Assembly (NCBI RefSeq): GCF_018687715.1
Contig: NC_056767.1
Location: 992,001 to 1,056,000, forward strand
Direction of reading: 5' to 3'
Origin: Carya illinoinensis
Lineage: Eukaryota; Streptophyta; Magnoliopsida; Fagales; Juglandaceae
DNA length: 64,000 nt
The notes beneath the pieces are model-generated. The model ran no database searches. It was not told where the DNA came from and worked only from the letters and a program-made list of their open reading frames with translations. A program made the position numbers and the translations under genes. This document shows, in pieces, positions 10,898-22,455 of the stretch (positions are counted from its first letter, which is position 1; every line of letters starts with the position of its first letter).

Positions 10898-13580
10898 TAG
10901 TTTATATTTTTAAATCAGTAGGTAAAATGTATATTTATTTACTATCTTGATTCTTATCATTCTTATTATTTTATAACATGATATTAAATTATTAAAAATT
11001 ATTTATTATATTTTATTTATAAATTTATTATATAATATTACATTATAAAATAATGATAATATGTTAAAAAATTATAAATAAATTTTTTATTTAAATAATA
11101 AAATTTAATTTATAAAATTTAAATTTATAAATATAGTAATTCGTTTTAAAATTCTTTTCATTTAGAATTATTTTGCTAATTAAGTAAATCAGAGCTAGGC
11201 TAGTATAGCTCCACATCTATATCTCGACACAGTGGTCCAACCACGCGATCGAGCTAGACGGCTGGCCTATATACGTACTTTCCCTCCCTTTATATTAGGA
11301 AGAGTTTATATAAAAATGATTATACAAATTGATATAATTCTATGTATTTTGTTAGAATTATTTTATAATAAAAATTTGATGAAGTTATTTTATATTAATT
11401 TATAAAATTATTTTTGTGTAATTTATTTATAACTAATATTTTTTTATTTAATTTAATTATTTTTCCTTTTTTCTTATAATTTATGGGATGTTGCTCTGAA
11501 ATATTGATACAGACGCCAGTCTAGTACTACTACGTACATATGACATGATGAGTTGTCAACACTTGATCATTAGTGATCTTCTACGAGTTCATATTTTTGT
11601 GTAGAAGCATGCATGAATGAGTACATTTTCTTGTTGGCATGGGACAAAATAATTGTGATTCGCAATTCACATGATGCATGAGCCAATTAATTATTGAATA
11701 ATGCTAAATTCTCCGTTGGGATCCCGTTGGGAGCTCTTAATTTTTTTTTTAATGATAAAAAAAAGTATTTAATATTCTTGTGAATTTTTTATTTTTTTAA
11801 ATATTAAAAAATAATACAAAAAAACAAAATTTTTTATTTTTTTTAAACTAGCGACAGTCCAGCGGTAGCTCTAGCAGTCTCTTTAATTATTAGATAGTTT
11901 TCTTTTGTTACACTTCGATTTCAACGACCACATCATCATGCATGTAGATCAGATCGGGTTGGATAAAAGGATAGAAGATGAGGTGTAGAAACTAGAAAGG
12001 GCAGTAGTACTGTTCTTGATTGATCTTGTCCATCTATATATATAAGACAACAATGAATAGCATGCACCTGTTTCACCAGACATCTACATGTATAGCTAGA
12101 TTCCATCAACCCAATAAAGAGTACTACTGCCGGCTTTCTGCAGGAAAATATAAATATAAAGCGGCTGAAAAAAGGTTAGTCGTTAATGTCAGCTAGCTCT
12201 AAAAGTCGATCGAAGCAGATCAGAAATTATTATACGGAGATGATCTCTTGATTTCTAATTGGCTAGCTAGCTCAAGCTCCATCGATCGCTACGTTTATAT
12301 AGCTCACGTACGTACGGATCACTATTAAAGCTACATATATTATATATGATCCATGCATGGAAGCATCCGTATGATAATTTAAGGCCTAGATAGTAACATA
12401 GTGTTCATGTCTCTCAACAATTTATCTGTAGAAAGTTACAATCATTATTAAGACCATATAAAAAATTTTGTGTATTAGAAAATTTAAAATGTAGTAGTTG
12501 ACTTGTAATCTAAAAACTTTCCTGTATCTCTCAAGTTACAGATGTAATGTCTTGTTTATGAAGAAATGGAGTATATTTTCTGATTAAAAAAAAATCCTCT
12601 CTCTCTAGATCTCTCTCTCTCGTTTTAATTTGTTGTTTGATATCTTCGTTTTCTCGATCACGTAGTCATATACATAAATATATATATATATATATATTAT
12701 TAAAATGAAGATCATGATCTGGTACTTAACTTTCTATATTTCTTTTCTTATAAGACTAATATTAATGTGTGTATATATATATATATATATATATGGGTTT
12801 TTTTTGGGTATTCAGAATTTTCCCAACCACTTTCTACTAATTGATTGCATTTTAGTTTTCATTAATTAGAAAAAATGACCTAAATATTATTATGTATGTT
12901 TAGCATTAATAATTAATTAACCATACATATACATGGTTTCCAAAAAACAATTAGGTAAAAAATAATCTCAAAATGTTCTTAAAATTGGTATATATTTTAT
13001 ACTCAACACCTTTAAAATTAGTTTTTGTAATGAAAAACTAGGTGGTTCCAAAGAATCTTTGGATGTAATTAACAGTATTAATATATATTAGCTAGCACCA
13101 AAATGAGAATTGCTACATGAGACACAAAAAAATTATATAAAGTAAATTTATAAATTGATATGATTTTATAAAATCTATTAGATCTATTTTATAATAGAAG
13201 TCACTTTACAATCTGACGTAGCACGTCAAATCACATCAATTTATAAATTTACTTTTATATAATCACTTCATGGTTAAAATATTTTCCGATTTAATTTGTT
13301 TGGCCAGTAGCTAGCTAGCATTAATTATGAGCTACGTACCCGACATGTATATATATTATATTTTAATTATGAGCTATGTACCCGACATATATTATATATA
13401 TCTATATATATATTTATATAGGTCATGTCATGGTTCCCAACGGATCAAACGCAGCCAAGCTATATAGCTGCTAGCTAGCACACGAGTACACATGCATACA
13501 GCAGAAAGACTAAGGACAAATTAAATCATATGCAAGCTCTAATTATTTGTTAGATAATGCGAAGAAGATGCTCGATAACG
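10898..13580. other. Unit 1-specific non-coding stretch
   Basis: Unit 2 passes directly from the sequence matching 10897 to that matching 13581, so this 2.7 kb was lost from unit 2 or gained by unit 1. It holds AT-rich DNA, several (AT)n tracts (12679-12697, 12771-12794), a foldback MITE (13120-13270) and a possible decayed MITE at 11698-11890. I see no terminal repeats at its edges, and no gene. Confidence 0.55.
13120..13270. mobile_element. Foldback MITE, family A
   Basis: The arms AAGTAAATTTATAAATTGAT (near 13140) and, inverted, ATCAATTTATAAATTTACTT (near 13235-13255) form a long imperfect stem around a centre containing the short palindromic GACGTAGCACGTC. Related copies lie at 53540-53690 and 62374-62515, with weaker likeness at 14590-14700 and 39590-39700. 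Confidence 0.55.
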
Positions 13581-13734
13581 ACACGATCGATCGAGGATGT
13601 TGACAAATGTTGTTGCATCCAGGTCATTGACGTACTTAATGTTCGGTATATATGATTGAAAATATTGGAATAACGAGGAGTGGTATATATAAATGGCTTT
13701 GAATATATAGATTTCGAAAGCGAAACAACAATAT

Positions 13735-13735
13735 C

Positions 13736-13769
<34 letters not shown>

Positions 13770-13854
13770 TATATATACGGGATGAAACAGACCCGTCCAT
13801 GAAAAGCTTGCGATCGAGGATAAAGAGAGACGTGTGGCTGATTTAATTTAGTAA

Positions 13855-13896
<42 letters not shown>
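13735..13896. repeat. Microsatellites (CATA)n and (AT)n
   Basis: A (CATA)n tract at about 13735-13762 runs into (AT)n. A longer (AT)n tract occupies 13859-13895. The matching region of unit 2 (38740-38935) has different tract lengths plus about 200 bp of extra sequence (38531-38740). Confidence 0.8.
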
Positions 13897-13898
<2 letters not shown>

Positions 13899-14951
13899 TC
13901 AAGACGTAGATATATATATATATATAAAAGGGTCATAAACCCTTATATATATCTTTATGAATCATCAATATTAATATTGAGAGCTTGGAGATCACTTTTC
14001 CAGAAAGATGTTTTCGATGATTCCTTTGCACCTTAGAGTACTTTAGATAAAGAGGAAAAGTAGCTTTCCTGCAATTAGCTGGATATGCATGCAGACACTA
14101 ATTACTTAAAGAATGAATATCAGCTAGGGTTGAGTTTTTAGCTCAGATTCTCTTCTCTATTTTAATTATTAAAATGAATATTATTTATTTATTGAATATA
14201 AAATATGTGATATTTTAATCATTTCATGTATTAACAGTACAAATATAAAGTAATAATTAAAATAGACCTGTACGTACAAATCCTTGGAAGAAATTAACAG
14301 GAAAAATCAAAGAAGATGACTGGAAACATGCATGCATCGCACCAGTATACCTCGAGCGCGCGCCATGATATTACGTGTGGTGTCTGTCGTCTTTTGGAAA
14401 CGCGTGGTCCATTTCTTGCACTATTAAAAGTTAAAACGGCACGTGTCTACTTTGGATTTGGACACAGGCACAAATTCTGACAGCAGTGATCATGCTCAAT
14501 CTTTCTTCCTGTTTCTGTCGCCTTTTTGTTTTTTGTTTTTGTGTGGTTGAAACGCGAAAGTAATTGATAATAGAAATGTTTAGTTAAAGAATAATTTTAT
14601 AAAAATAAATTTATAATACGATTTATTTTGATCATTACACATGTAAAATTATAAAATTATTTTTATTATAAAATAAATATAACAGATTATATAAAATTAT
14701 GTTAATGTTTTAGTTAAATTTTATTAAATTCTTTTATAATTGTGACAGTTTTTTTTATAAAATTAACGATAACTATTATGATTTTAGAGTTCAAACTATT
14801 TGATAGCCTCAATTATTATTATTATTTTTTAAACATAGATGATTTTTAATTTGAGAGACAATGAGAGGATATTCTTTTTTCATTTGTAATTTTTAAAAAA
14901 ATTATCATTAAAAATGACTACTAGAAGAGAAAAAGCTTTAAATATAGAGAT

Positions 14952-15118
14952 CAAATAATATTTATAGTTATAAAATACGTAAATGTTGTACAATTTTTTT
15001 TAAATGAGTAAATATGATATCTATATGAAAAATAAAATTAACTTTTTAATAATAAACCTATTTTTTTTCAAAAAGAGTATACAAATATCACTGTATTTAA
15101 CATTACTCATAATATTTT
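14952..15118. mobile_element. Foldback MITE, family B
   Basis: Same architecture as the copy at 8883: TTTATAGTTATAAAATACG and an inverted right arm near 15080-15115 around an A/T-rich core. The orthologous copy in unit 2 is at 39920-40083, so it was present before the duplication. Confidence 0.5.
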
Positions 15119-15384
15119 TTTAGCAAAAAGCCTTATAATGTGAATGCTAGCTCTCACACGAATAGTGCTGATCGAGATTTAAAACTACAGACCTTATAAC
15201 ACTACAACAAAAAACATATTTTGGGACGAAAATTTTCGTCCCAAAATATATCGATTTCGTTCCGAAAGATTTTTTGGGACGAAAAAATTTCGTCCCAAGC
15301 TCGTCCCAACATCACTGTCCCAGAAGATATATTGGGACGAAAAACACAATTTCGTCCCAAAATATATCTTTTGGAACGATTTTG

Positions 15385-15750
15385 AAAGTGACCGTTCGAT
15401 ACCGTTCGAACGATGCTTTTTTTTGTCACGGTTAAAATTCGTCCCAGAATGGCGTTCGAATGCTTCTCATATACCGTTCGAACGTCAATGTTTGTTTTGA
15501 ACGGTTATCAAGATACGTTCAAACGATCAGTAGAAATACGTTCGAACGTTAAATGAGACGATCGAACGGTATAAGAGATCGAACGGTGATGATCAACGTT
15601 CGAACGATATGGTAATGTCATGCGTTTGAACGGTTTTTTGAGCATCTGGTATCGTTCGAACGGTTTGCGAGTTGACGTTTGAACGTTACATTATCGTTTG
15701 AACGGCATGCCCATTAATGTTCGAACGTGACTTTGTCGTTCGAACGGATA
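15385..15750. repeat. Left subterminal array of CGTTCGAACG-type palindromes
   Basis: About fifteen copies of CGTTCGAACG or one-base variants (for example CGTTCAAACG, CGTTTGAACG) are packed into 360 bp. In En/Spm, short subterminal repeats are the binding sites of the TNPA accessory protein; an equivalent role here is inferred from position. The motif has CpG sites at both edges and centre in otherwise AT-rich DNA. Confidence 0.85.
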
Positions 15751-15937
15751 TTATTTTTATTAAAACCAATAATTATAAAAAAACTAAATAGACATCCATA
15801 TTATTTGAAAAATATAAATTAAGAACTGTTTAATTACTCACAAAAGTTTTATAATAAGTGCGAAGAAATAAATAACCATAAAACTAGCATTGTTCATACA
15901 TAATTAGATAATGTCATAAGCTAGACGTAAAAAACCA

Positions 15938-17818
15938 TCAGTTGGTTGGAGGCCTGTACTGTTGCATAAGCTGTTGCATTTGGAGTTGCATATCTCTCCT
16001 GAACTCTGCTTGTTCTTCTTCATGTTGTTTGAGGCGCATCTCCATGTCTCCTTGTCTCGCCAATTGAGCCTCTAACTCTTGTTGTTTTGCAATCAATTCT
16101 TCAATTCTACGATTCGCATTCTCTTGAGCTATAGAGGCAGACCCGGAAGAAGAGGAAGAGGGAGAAGGTTTTACACAGCGACCCAAACCCCTCAAATATC
16201 CTGAACGTTCACCCAGAACTTGTGTAAAAATCTCAACATCTGTATTTGAGGAATTTTGATCTGACGCAGATTCAGCACGCAGGGCAACCATTTTATCCTA
16301 CACATAAGATAAAGAGTTAATATCATCATAAATATTCAAATATATTTATTTAAAACAAATTATAATACTTACATAATTTTCACGGGCATCAGGATGACTC
16401 CACTCTCCATTACGATTAGTATGTGATGCAGCATATAATTTTGTCAGATCATAATTGGCATCTGAATCTTGCTATAATAAAGATTTGTTAAGATATAAAG
16501 TCATTATGATTGATATATTCAGTTAACTATATACAAATGAAAGAATAGCAATACCAATTTTTTAGAGAGGCGGTGGAAAGATCTTGAGCCTGCATGATGA
16601 GTAATCTTCAATTTTGATCTATTTGTTTTGTTTATAGAACTTCGCTCCTACATAAGAATTGAAAATATTAGAAAGCGAAATTAAAAATAGGACTAAAATA
16701 ATTAAATTAATTATACCTTATATGATGAATCCTCAAACATGTCACAAAGTTTTTCCCAATCAGAAGGTTGCACATCTTGAAAAGGATGTTGGCGTGCTTC
16801 TTCACTATTCTCAAACTTATTATAATGCTCATGACACCTCGCCTTATACTTGCGGAATGCATTACTCATAAGCTCTTCCACAGTTTTACGCTCCTCTCTC
16901 CGACCAAAATTTATTTCGAAATCATCCTTACAGACAAAAGTTTGGACAAAAATATTATCATTTATAATATTCTAACTTTAAAGTAAAATAAAATTATAAG
17001 TCCAATTAAATTTCATTTATTAAACATTACCAAACAACGCTTCTTGATAAGGTCCTTAACATCTTGGGGGACTTTCTTCCATGAACTTGTTGCCAAAGGT
17101 GCATAAGTTCGTGTAAGAGCACCCACATGCGATGCAAGCCAAGCTGCTGGTTGTCCTTCGCCTCCGGTATGTTCATCAAGAATGTTAACTTTGATCTTAC
17201 CCACCTTACGATATTTTTCCAACGTCACGCCTCTCGTAGTGCCTCGACCTTGACGAGATTGTACTGTGAAGTCATCATGATATATAACATTATAATCAAT
17301 TTTATGTGTAGCAGTCTTACGGTAAATGACAACTTACTGTGTCTTCTGCATCCTGGATATAGCTCACGTTGTGACTCATTCCACAATCGTGCAAAAGTAT
17401 TATGACCCCCATCATTTGAACTTGATGTGTCCGTGCCACCTTCATTCATAAACATTCCCGCACCGATGTCACCTAACATTTCTTCCATATCCTCATCATA
17501 CTCATCTCCAACAACATCTGGTTGTACATCTTCATCGATAGCTTCTTCTTCATGTGGAGTATCGAATGAAGTTGGATATGGTTCCCCGTGTAAGACCCAA
17601 TCAGTATAACCCTTGTCAATACCTTTTACAAACAGATGCTCTCTCACCAAGTCTATCTTATGAGAGCGCAAATTCCTACATGTATTACATGGGCATCTAA
17701 TACGTCCATCACTATCACATGTACCCAATGCAAACTCTAAGAATTTCTTAACACCTTCAGCATATACGTTGTAATTCTGACCCAAACGATCGCTAACTCG
17801 CATCCAACTCTTATCCAT
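15938..17818 (-). CDS. CACTA transposase-derived protein lacking the DDE core (Transpos_assoc + Transposase_24-like)
   Basis: Six exons on the minus strand join into an intact frame of 491 residues: 17818-17338, 17263-17031, 16926-16717, 16647-16555, 16471-16373 and 16297-15938, all with GT...AG borders and matching phases. Residues 1-90 are a transposase-associated domain (start MDKSWM, Cys pair CPCNTC, then HL...YTDWVLHGE). Residues 100-155 are acidic. Exon 1 reaches the first conserved words of the TNP2 transposase (ELYPGCRRHSKLSF) and the splice donor falls inside them. Exon 2 resumes at TTRGVTLEKYRKVGKIKV, followed by a region typical of plant Ptta/En/Spm Transposase_24 proteins and a C-terminal coiled coil of Gln and Glu residues. 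The whole catalytic TNP2 region is absent. The product could bind DNA or partners but should not cut. It may represent an internal deletion or a specialised short form. Confidence 0.8.
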
Positions 17819-20779
17819 GCTGACTATCTTCATTATAAACAAGCACGTGTGCATCAACAAACAAGCATGTATCATGTATCAATCAAGGAGTATGCCACCT
17901 TACACCGGGTAGTTGGTCCTATCCCATTCGGAACTGTAAGATCATAGTCGCAAACCTATCCTCTATAATCTGTCACGCCCAACAAAATTTCGGCAGCATA
18001 TCCCCATAGTTCTCCAAATATGCTCGTCTGGTTGTGTGCACCGACTTATCCATCGTCGATACAACATCACCGAAACTGCATATCCGGAGAACAAGGGATA
18101 AATCTGCCAAAATCTTAATGCTGGACGTATAACAGATATAGCTCGATAGTTTGCGAGAATGATCTTACAATTCCAAACTGTCCACTCTGGACAATTCAAG
18201 AGTTATCAATCTTTCAATTAAGGCGGATTGATAACTCTCGAACGGGTCTAAGGCTAATATTGATGAACAAGCAATATAAGATATGCCAATATTTAACATG
18301 TATCAAACAAATAATTCAACATCATAAATAATTAAGTTTTGTAACAAATCTTAGATGATTTGTAATTTAATTCATTCTCATTTGATTATTTGAATCTTTT
18401 AAGTATTTAAGTATTATTAAATGTAGATTATATATATTTAATTTTTAATTACACTCCTGCATTTAAAATGTTAATTATTTTAACACTGCCCAAGAAATCG
18501 TTCAAACGGTGTTCGTGACCGTTCGATCTCCTATACAGTCGTTCGAACGGTACACGTACCGTTCGAACGGTTTACATCCAGAAATCACTCGTCTTCAACC
18601 TCCGAAAACCCCAAGTAATACAGTCCATATTACATCAAAAGATAGCAAAATATATGACTAACTCATGTAAGCAAACGAAAACACTTATATAAAAACTAAA
18701 ATGAGGTCAAATTTAAGGAGAATACCTGATTTGGAGAGATAAAGCTTCAAAAATTCCAAACGGTAAAAACTCTTCACCAAACGGTAAAAACAACCTCTTA
18801 ATCCGAAAATATAAGAGATTGATAGGAGTTTGTAATATTTGAGGGCTAGATTGAAGAATAATGGCGTTGGTTGGAACAAAATGAGCGTGGGAGTGATGCT
18901 CGGTCGACTGAAACGAGTCCGAGATTGTGAGGTTCTGTCGTGTAAATGCAGAACATTGCCGTTCGAACGGTTGTTTAATGAACGTTCGAACGTCAAATCG
19001 ACTAGCGGGAAAAATTTCCCCCGCCGATTTGACGTTCGAACGTGAAAATATACGTTCGAAGGCTAATAATTAACGTTCGAACGGTTACATTATACCGTTC
19101 AAACGTCAAATCGATTAGCAGGAATAATTTCCCCCGCTAATTTAACGTTCGAACGTTAATATAAACGTTCGAACGTACTATTAAACGTTTGAACGCCAAT
19201 AGTAAACCGTTCGAACGTTTAATTATATTGTTGCTTATTGTATTTTTTTTGCACTATACCTTTAAATATAATAATTTCTAAATATACTATAGTTTAGAGC
19301 CATAGTAATATAACTATATAATATATAATCAAACATATATTATATAGTTTAGTAACATATATAGTATAAAATATCATATTACATCTAATATAATCAACAA
19401 GTACTACATATATTAACCTATTATATATAACATATATATGGTATCATAGCATAGGGTTATATGTATCACATGCATATATATAATGTTTATTTCTATAATA
19501 TTAATAGTAGATATTTAATAATAGAATATCTACTATTAATATATATAGTGTCATCTATACTAGTATATATATATGTGGTACTAGTTAATATCACATATAA
19601 TATATATGTTATATAAATACATGAACATGGCTTCATGTATATAGTAGTCTATATTATATTAATTATACTATATAATATAACTTATACTATATACTATATA
19701 ATATTCAATAGTATAATATATTTTAATTAAATATAATATAATATATACTATAAATTGCCAAAAAATTATATATATAATACATAGTGTTTAATAATATATA
19801 AGTGCATTAAATATATTGCATTTAATATTTTTAACAATTAAAATATATTATAATTGAATTAATTATTATATTTAATATAATTAATACGGAATATTGCATT
19901 TAAATATTTGAAAACCGATTAATTAGGGATGGCAATCAATATTTAGTTAATTCGTTCGAACGGTATAACGTACCGTTCGAACGGTACTGCATATATAAGC
20001 CCATCCCGACGTCATTTTCACGCATTTCCTCCGTGAAAAAGCCTCCAAACCGTCGATCTCCGCCGTTGACCGCCGTCTTCGCCGCCGTCAACAGTGCCCA
20101 CTCGAAGCCCCTACCTCTAACAACCGGTATTTTTCATTTTTAAAGCATTTTACCGTTTAGATTTAGGTTTTTGATAGATTAATTGTTTAAGTTAGGGTAA
20201 ACCGATTTATACATCAAAATAATCGGTAGATTTGCATAAATCCATGTTAGGAACATTTATTTAGGTTTCTATTGCATTTATTTTGGTGTAAAATCCAGGG
20301 AATCGAAGGATTCCATGGATTTCAATGGCCGAGTCGACTCGGCCTGGAATCCCGATCGACGAATATCGTTCGAACGCTATGCTTAGCGTTCGAACGTTAT
20401 AACTTAACGGTCGAACGGTCTGTCTGTAACCGTTCGACCGTTACAGTAAACGTTCGAACGATATAAATCAACGGTCGAACGGTTTGTCTGTAACCGTTCG
20501 ACCGTTAAGTTACATCGTTCGAACGATATAACTAAACGGTCGAACGGTTTGTCTGTAACCGTTCGACCGTTACGGTAAACGTTCGAACGGTGTTTAATAT
20601 TATATTTATATTATTAATATTGATATTGAGTGACATATTTATTGTTGATAATGTTGTTCAGAATGGCAAATATTATTAAATTGCTGTTTGTTTCAAACTA
20701 CTGTAAATAGTTCTTTATTGTATTTTTCTTGTTAATGTTATATATCTAGTTTGTAATTATAAATTTCAGGTTGATTATA
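17819..20779. promoter_or_regulatory. Central divergent promoter region of the CACTA element with palindrome arrays
   Basis: Between the two divergent genes lie AT-rich DNA (19240-19920) and clusters of CGTTCGAACG-type palindromes at about 18495-18575, 18955-19225, 19950-19985 and 20360-20595. A hairpin (GAGTTATCAATC and its inverse) occurs near 18192-18240. A 3' splice-like TTTCAG at 20764-20769, just before the plus-strand ATG, suggests an intron in its 5' UTR. Placing the same motif at both ends and at the promoters fits a shared DNA-binding regulator; this is inference. Confidence 0.6.
20360..20595. repeat. Higher-order hairpin array inside the CACTA element
   Basis: Three successive modules each contain AACGGTCGAACGGT, a spacer of about 9 nt (TTGTCTGTA or TCTGTCTGTA) and the inverse ACCGTTCGACCGTT, separated by a plain CGTTCGAACG palindrome. 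Each module can form a stem of roughly 14 bp. The period is roughly 75 bp. Confidence 0.85.
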
Positions 20780-21988
20780 ATGTCTACTTCTAGACCGGCA
20801 CGTAAGCGACGCAATCTTGGTGAGAGTAGTAGTGGTCCAGTTCGGGAGAGGACAGTTTCACTGGAGCGACCAGTGAAGATTTCTGATTTCCAGAGTCTTA
20901 TCTGGGAGGGTCATTCATTGCCCTCAATATTCAGTGATCGTGGTTGGGGACCTATCTTGGATGAACGGGAGGAAGCATGGGAGCCAGTCTCCTACATTGA
21001 CATTGTTGCTGAGTTCTATAGAGAACTCGGCAGTGCCAGCGCAGATGATTCTGGGGCCTACAGTATCACTGTCCGAGAAGTACCCGTTGTATTTTCACGA
21101 GATGGACTTGCTGAGCATCTCGGTATTCCTAGGCTGCCAGATGCATATCCGAATGTGGTGCCTAGAGAGTCTGATCCTTCAGTTGAGGCGGAGACAGCTG
21201 AGGAGGAGGCATCAGTTTATACTGATGAGGTCGATACCCTTGCTGATCACGAGGTGAGGGATTTGGTTGTCGGTCCAGATGCTCCACCGTATGACGGGAC
21301 GAAGAGCATCAAACAGGCAGATTTATCTTCTTTCTTTAAGATATTAAATTTGATAATTGCCAATAATATTGACCCTCGGCAGCACAAGACAGAAGTTGGC
21401 ATTGATCGGACGAAATTTATGATACGGGTCGCTCGTGGCATTCCTATCGACTTGGTGGGATATATATTCGATAGGATTCGATCAGAATCTCGGTACATTT
21501 CGATGGATATACTACCATTCGGAGTCCTGATCACCCGATATCTACTATGTGCTGGTGTTGTGCCAGATGTTGCTGAGCGTAAACGGGAGCCGATGGGACC
21601 GATAAATAGCACCACCCTCTCACGCAGCACGGGACACTCGAGACTGCGTTTTCGTGCACATGTTCCAGAACCAGTTGATCCTCACAGAGATGCACAGCCG
21701 GGAGATCATGGAGTCTCAGCTGCAGCTGCAGAGACATCTACACGGGCCGAGGCATCAGTCCACAGTGTTACTCGTGAGGAGATGGCTGACATAGTGCGTG
21801 CAGCGATCAGCGAGCAGACATCAGCAGTGATCGATGCAGTGCGTATGGAGATCCATTCTGCTGTGTCTGAGCTTCGTACAGAGTTTGCTGCCATGTCTGC
21901 GACTCAGGTCACCATCAGTACTCGACTGACACAAATAGAGGAACGTATAGCTGCAGTCGAGGAAGTGTGCAAAGACTTGGGGTCTTAA
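20780..21988 (+). CDS. Putative plant transposon protein (second gene of the CACTA element)
   Basis: A 402-residue open frame starting at ATG 20780. An in-frame upstream TTG at 20771 lies next to the probable 3' splice site and is unlikely to be the start. The N-terminus is basic (SRPARKRRN). Residues about 30-260 contain a globular region with VAEFYREL, VREVPVVFSRDGLAEHLGIP and LNLIIANNIDPRQHKTEV words. This resembles the plant 'putative plant transposon protein' domain found in mobile-element ORFs (I think of PF20167, from memory). Residues about 330-395 are a coiled coil (VRMEIHSAVSELRTEF...RLTQIEERIAAVEEV). No DDE triad or zinc finger is visible. It sits divergently to the transposase-derived gene, inside both TIRs, and could act as the TNPA-like accessory DNA-binding factor; that role is inferred. 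Confidence 0.6.
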   Translation: MSTSRPARKRRNLGESSSGPVRERTVSLERPVKISDFQSLIWEGHSLPSIFSDRGWGPILDEREEAWEPVSYIDIVAEFYRELGSASADDSGAYSITVREVPVVFSRDGLAEHLGIPRLPDAYPNVVPRESDPSVEAETAEEEASVYTDEVDTLADHEVRDLVVGPDAPPYDGTKSIKQADLSSFFKILNLIIANNIDPRQHKTEVGIDRTKFMIRVARGIPIDLVGYIFDRIRSESRYISMDILPFGVLITRYLLCAGVVPDVAERKREPMGPINSTTLSRSTGHSRLRFRAHVPEPVDPHRDAQPGDHGVSAAAAETSTRAEASVHSVTREEMADIVRAAISEQTSAVIDAVRMEIHSAVSELRTEFAAMSATQVTISTRLTQIEERIAAVEEVCKDLGS

Positions 21989-22204
21989 TTACTTTATGAT
22001 AAATTTTATTTATTTATTTCCTGTTTTTTGTATGGACAATATTTTGTGTTTTGTAAATTCAGTATTTAAGTTATATGCAATGGTATTGTTTTATATTTTC
22101 TAAACTAATTCTTAATTTAGATTATTCATATTATTTAATTAACCAATTTTTTATAATTACTAGTTAATCTAAATATAATTTGGCAAAAAACTTAAAAAAT
22201 TAAA

Positions 22205-22455
22205 ACTCTGTCACCGTTCGAACGATTCAAATAACGTTTGAACGGTGAATATGCATCATTCGAACGGTTAATATTAACCGTTCGAACGGTTTATCAATTT
22301 CCCTCCAAAATAATTTTGCCTATCGCGCCAATATTACGTTCAAACGGTGAAAATTAAACGTTCGAACGGTTAATCATTAACGGTCGAACGGTTAACTTAT
22401 TTGGGACAAAAATATTCGTCCCTAAGAATACCGTTCGAACGCGTTCGAACGGTAT
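22205..22455. repeat. Right subterminal array of CGTTCGAACG-type palindromes
   Basis: About nine copies of CGTTCGAACG and variants lie within 250 bp, followed by GGGACGAA / TTCGTCCC words that echo the left TIR region at 15230-15370. It mirrors the left array and supports 15200-22575 being one element. Confidence 0.85.

Noticed and set aside
13550..13936. 128-codon minus-strand frame rich in Tyr-Ile
   Set aside because: Most of it translates (AT)n and (CATA)n microsatellites, and the corresponding part of unit 2 does not keep the frame.
15385..20595. CRISPR-like array of short palindromes
   Set aside because: Spacing is irregular, motifs are degenerate, the genome is a plant, and the arrays sit inside CACTA termini.
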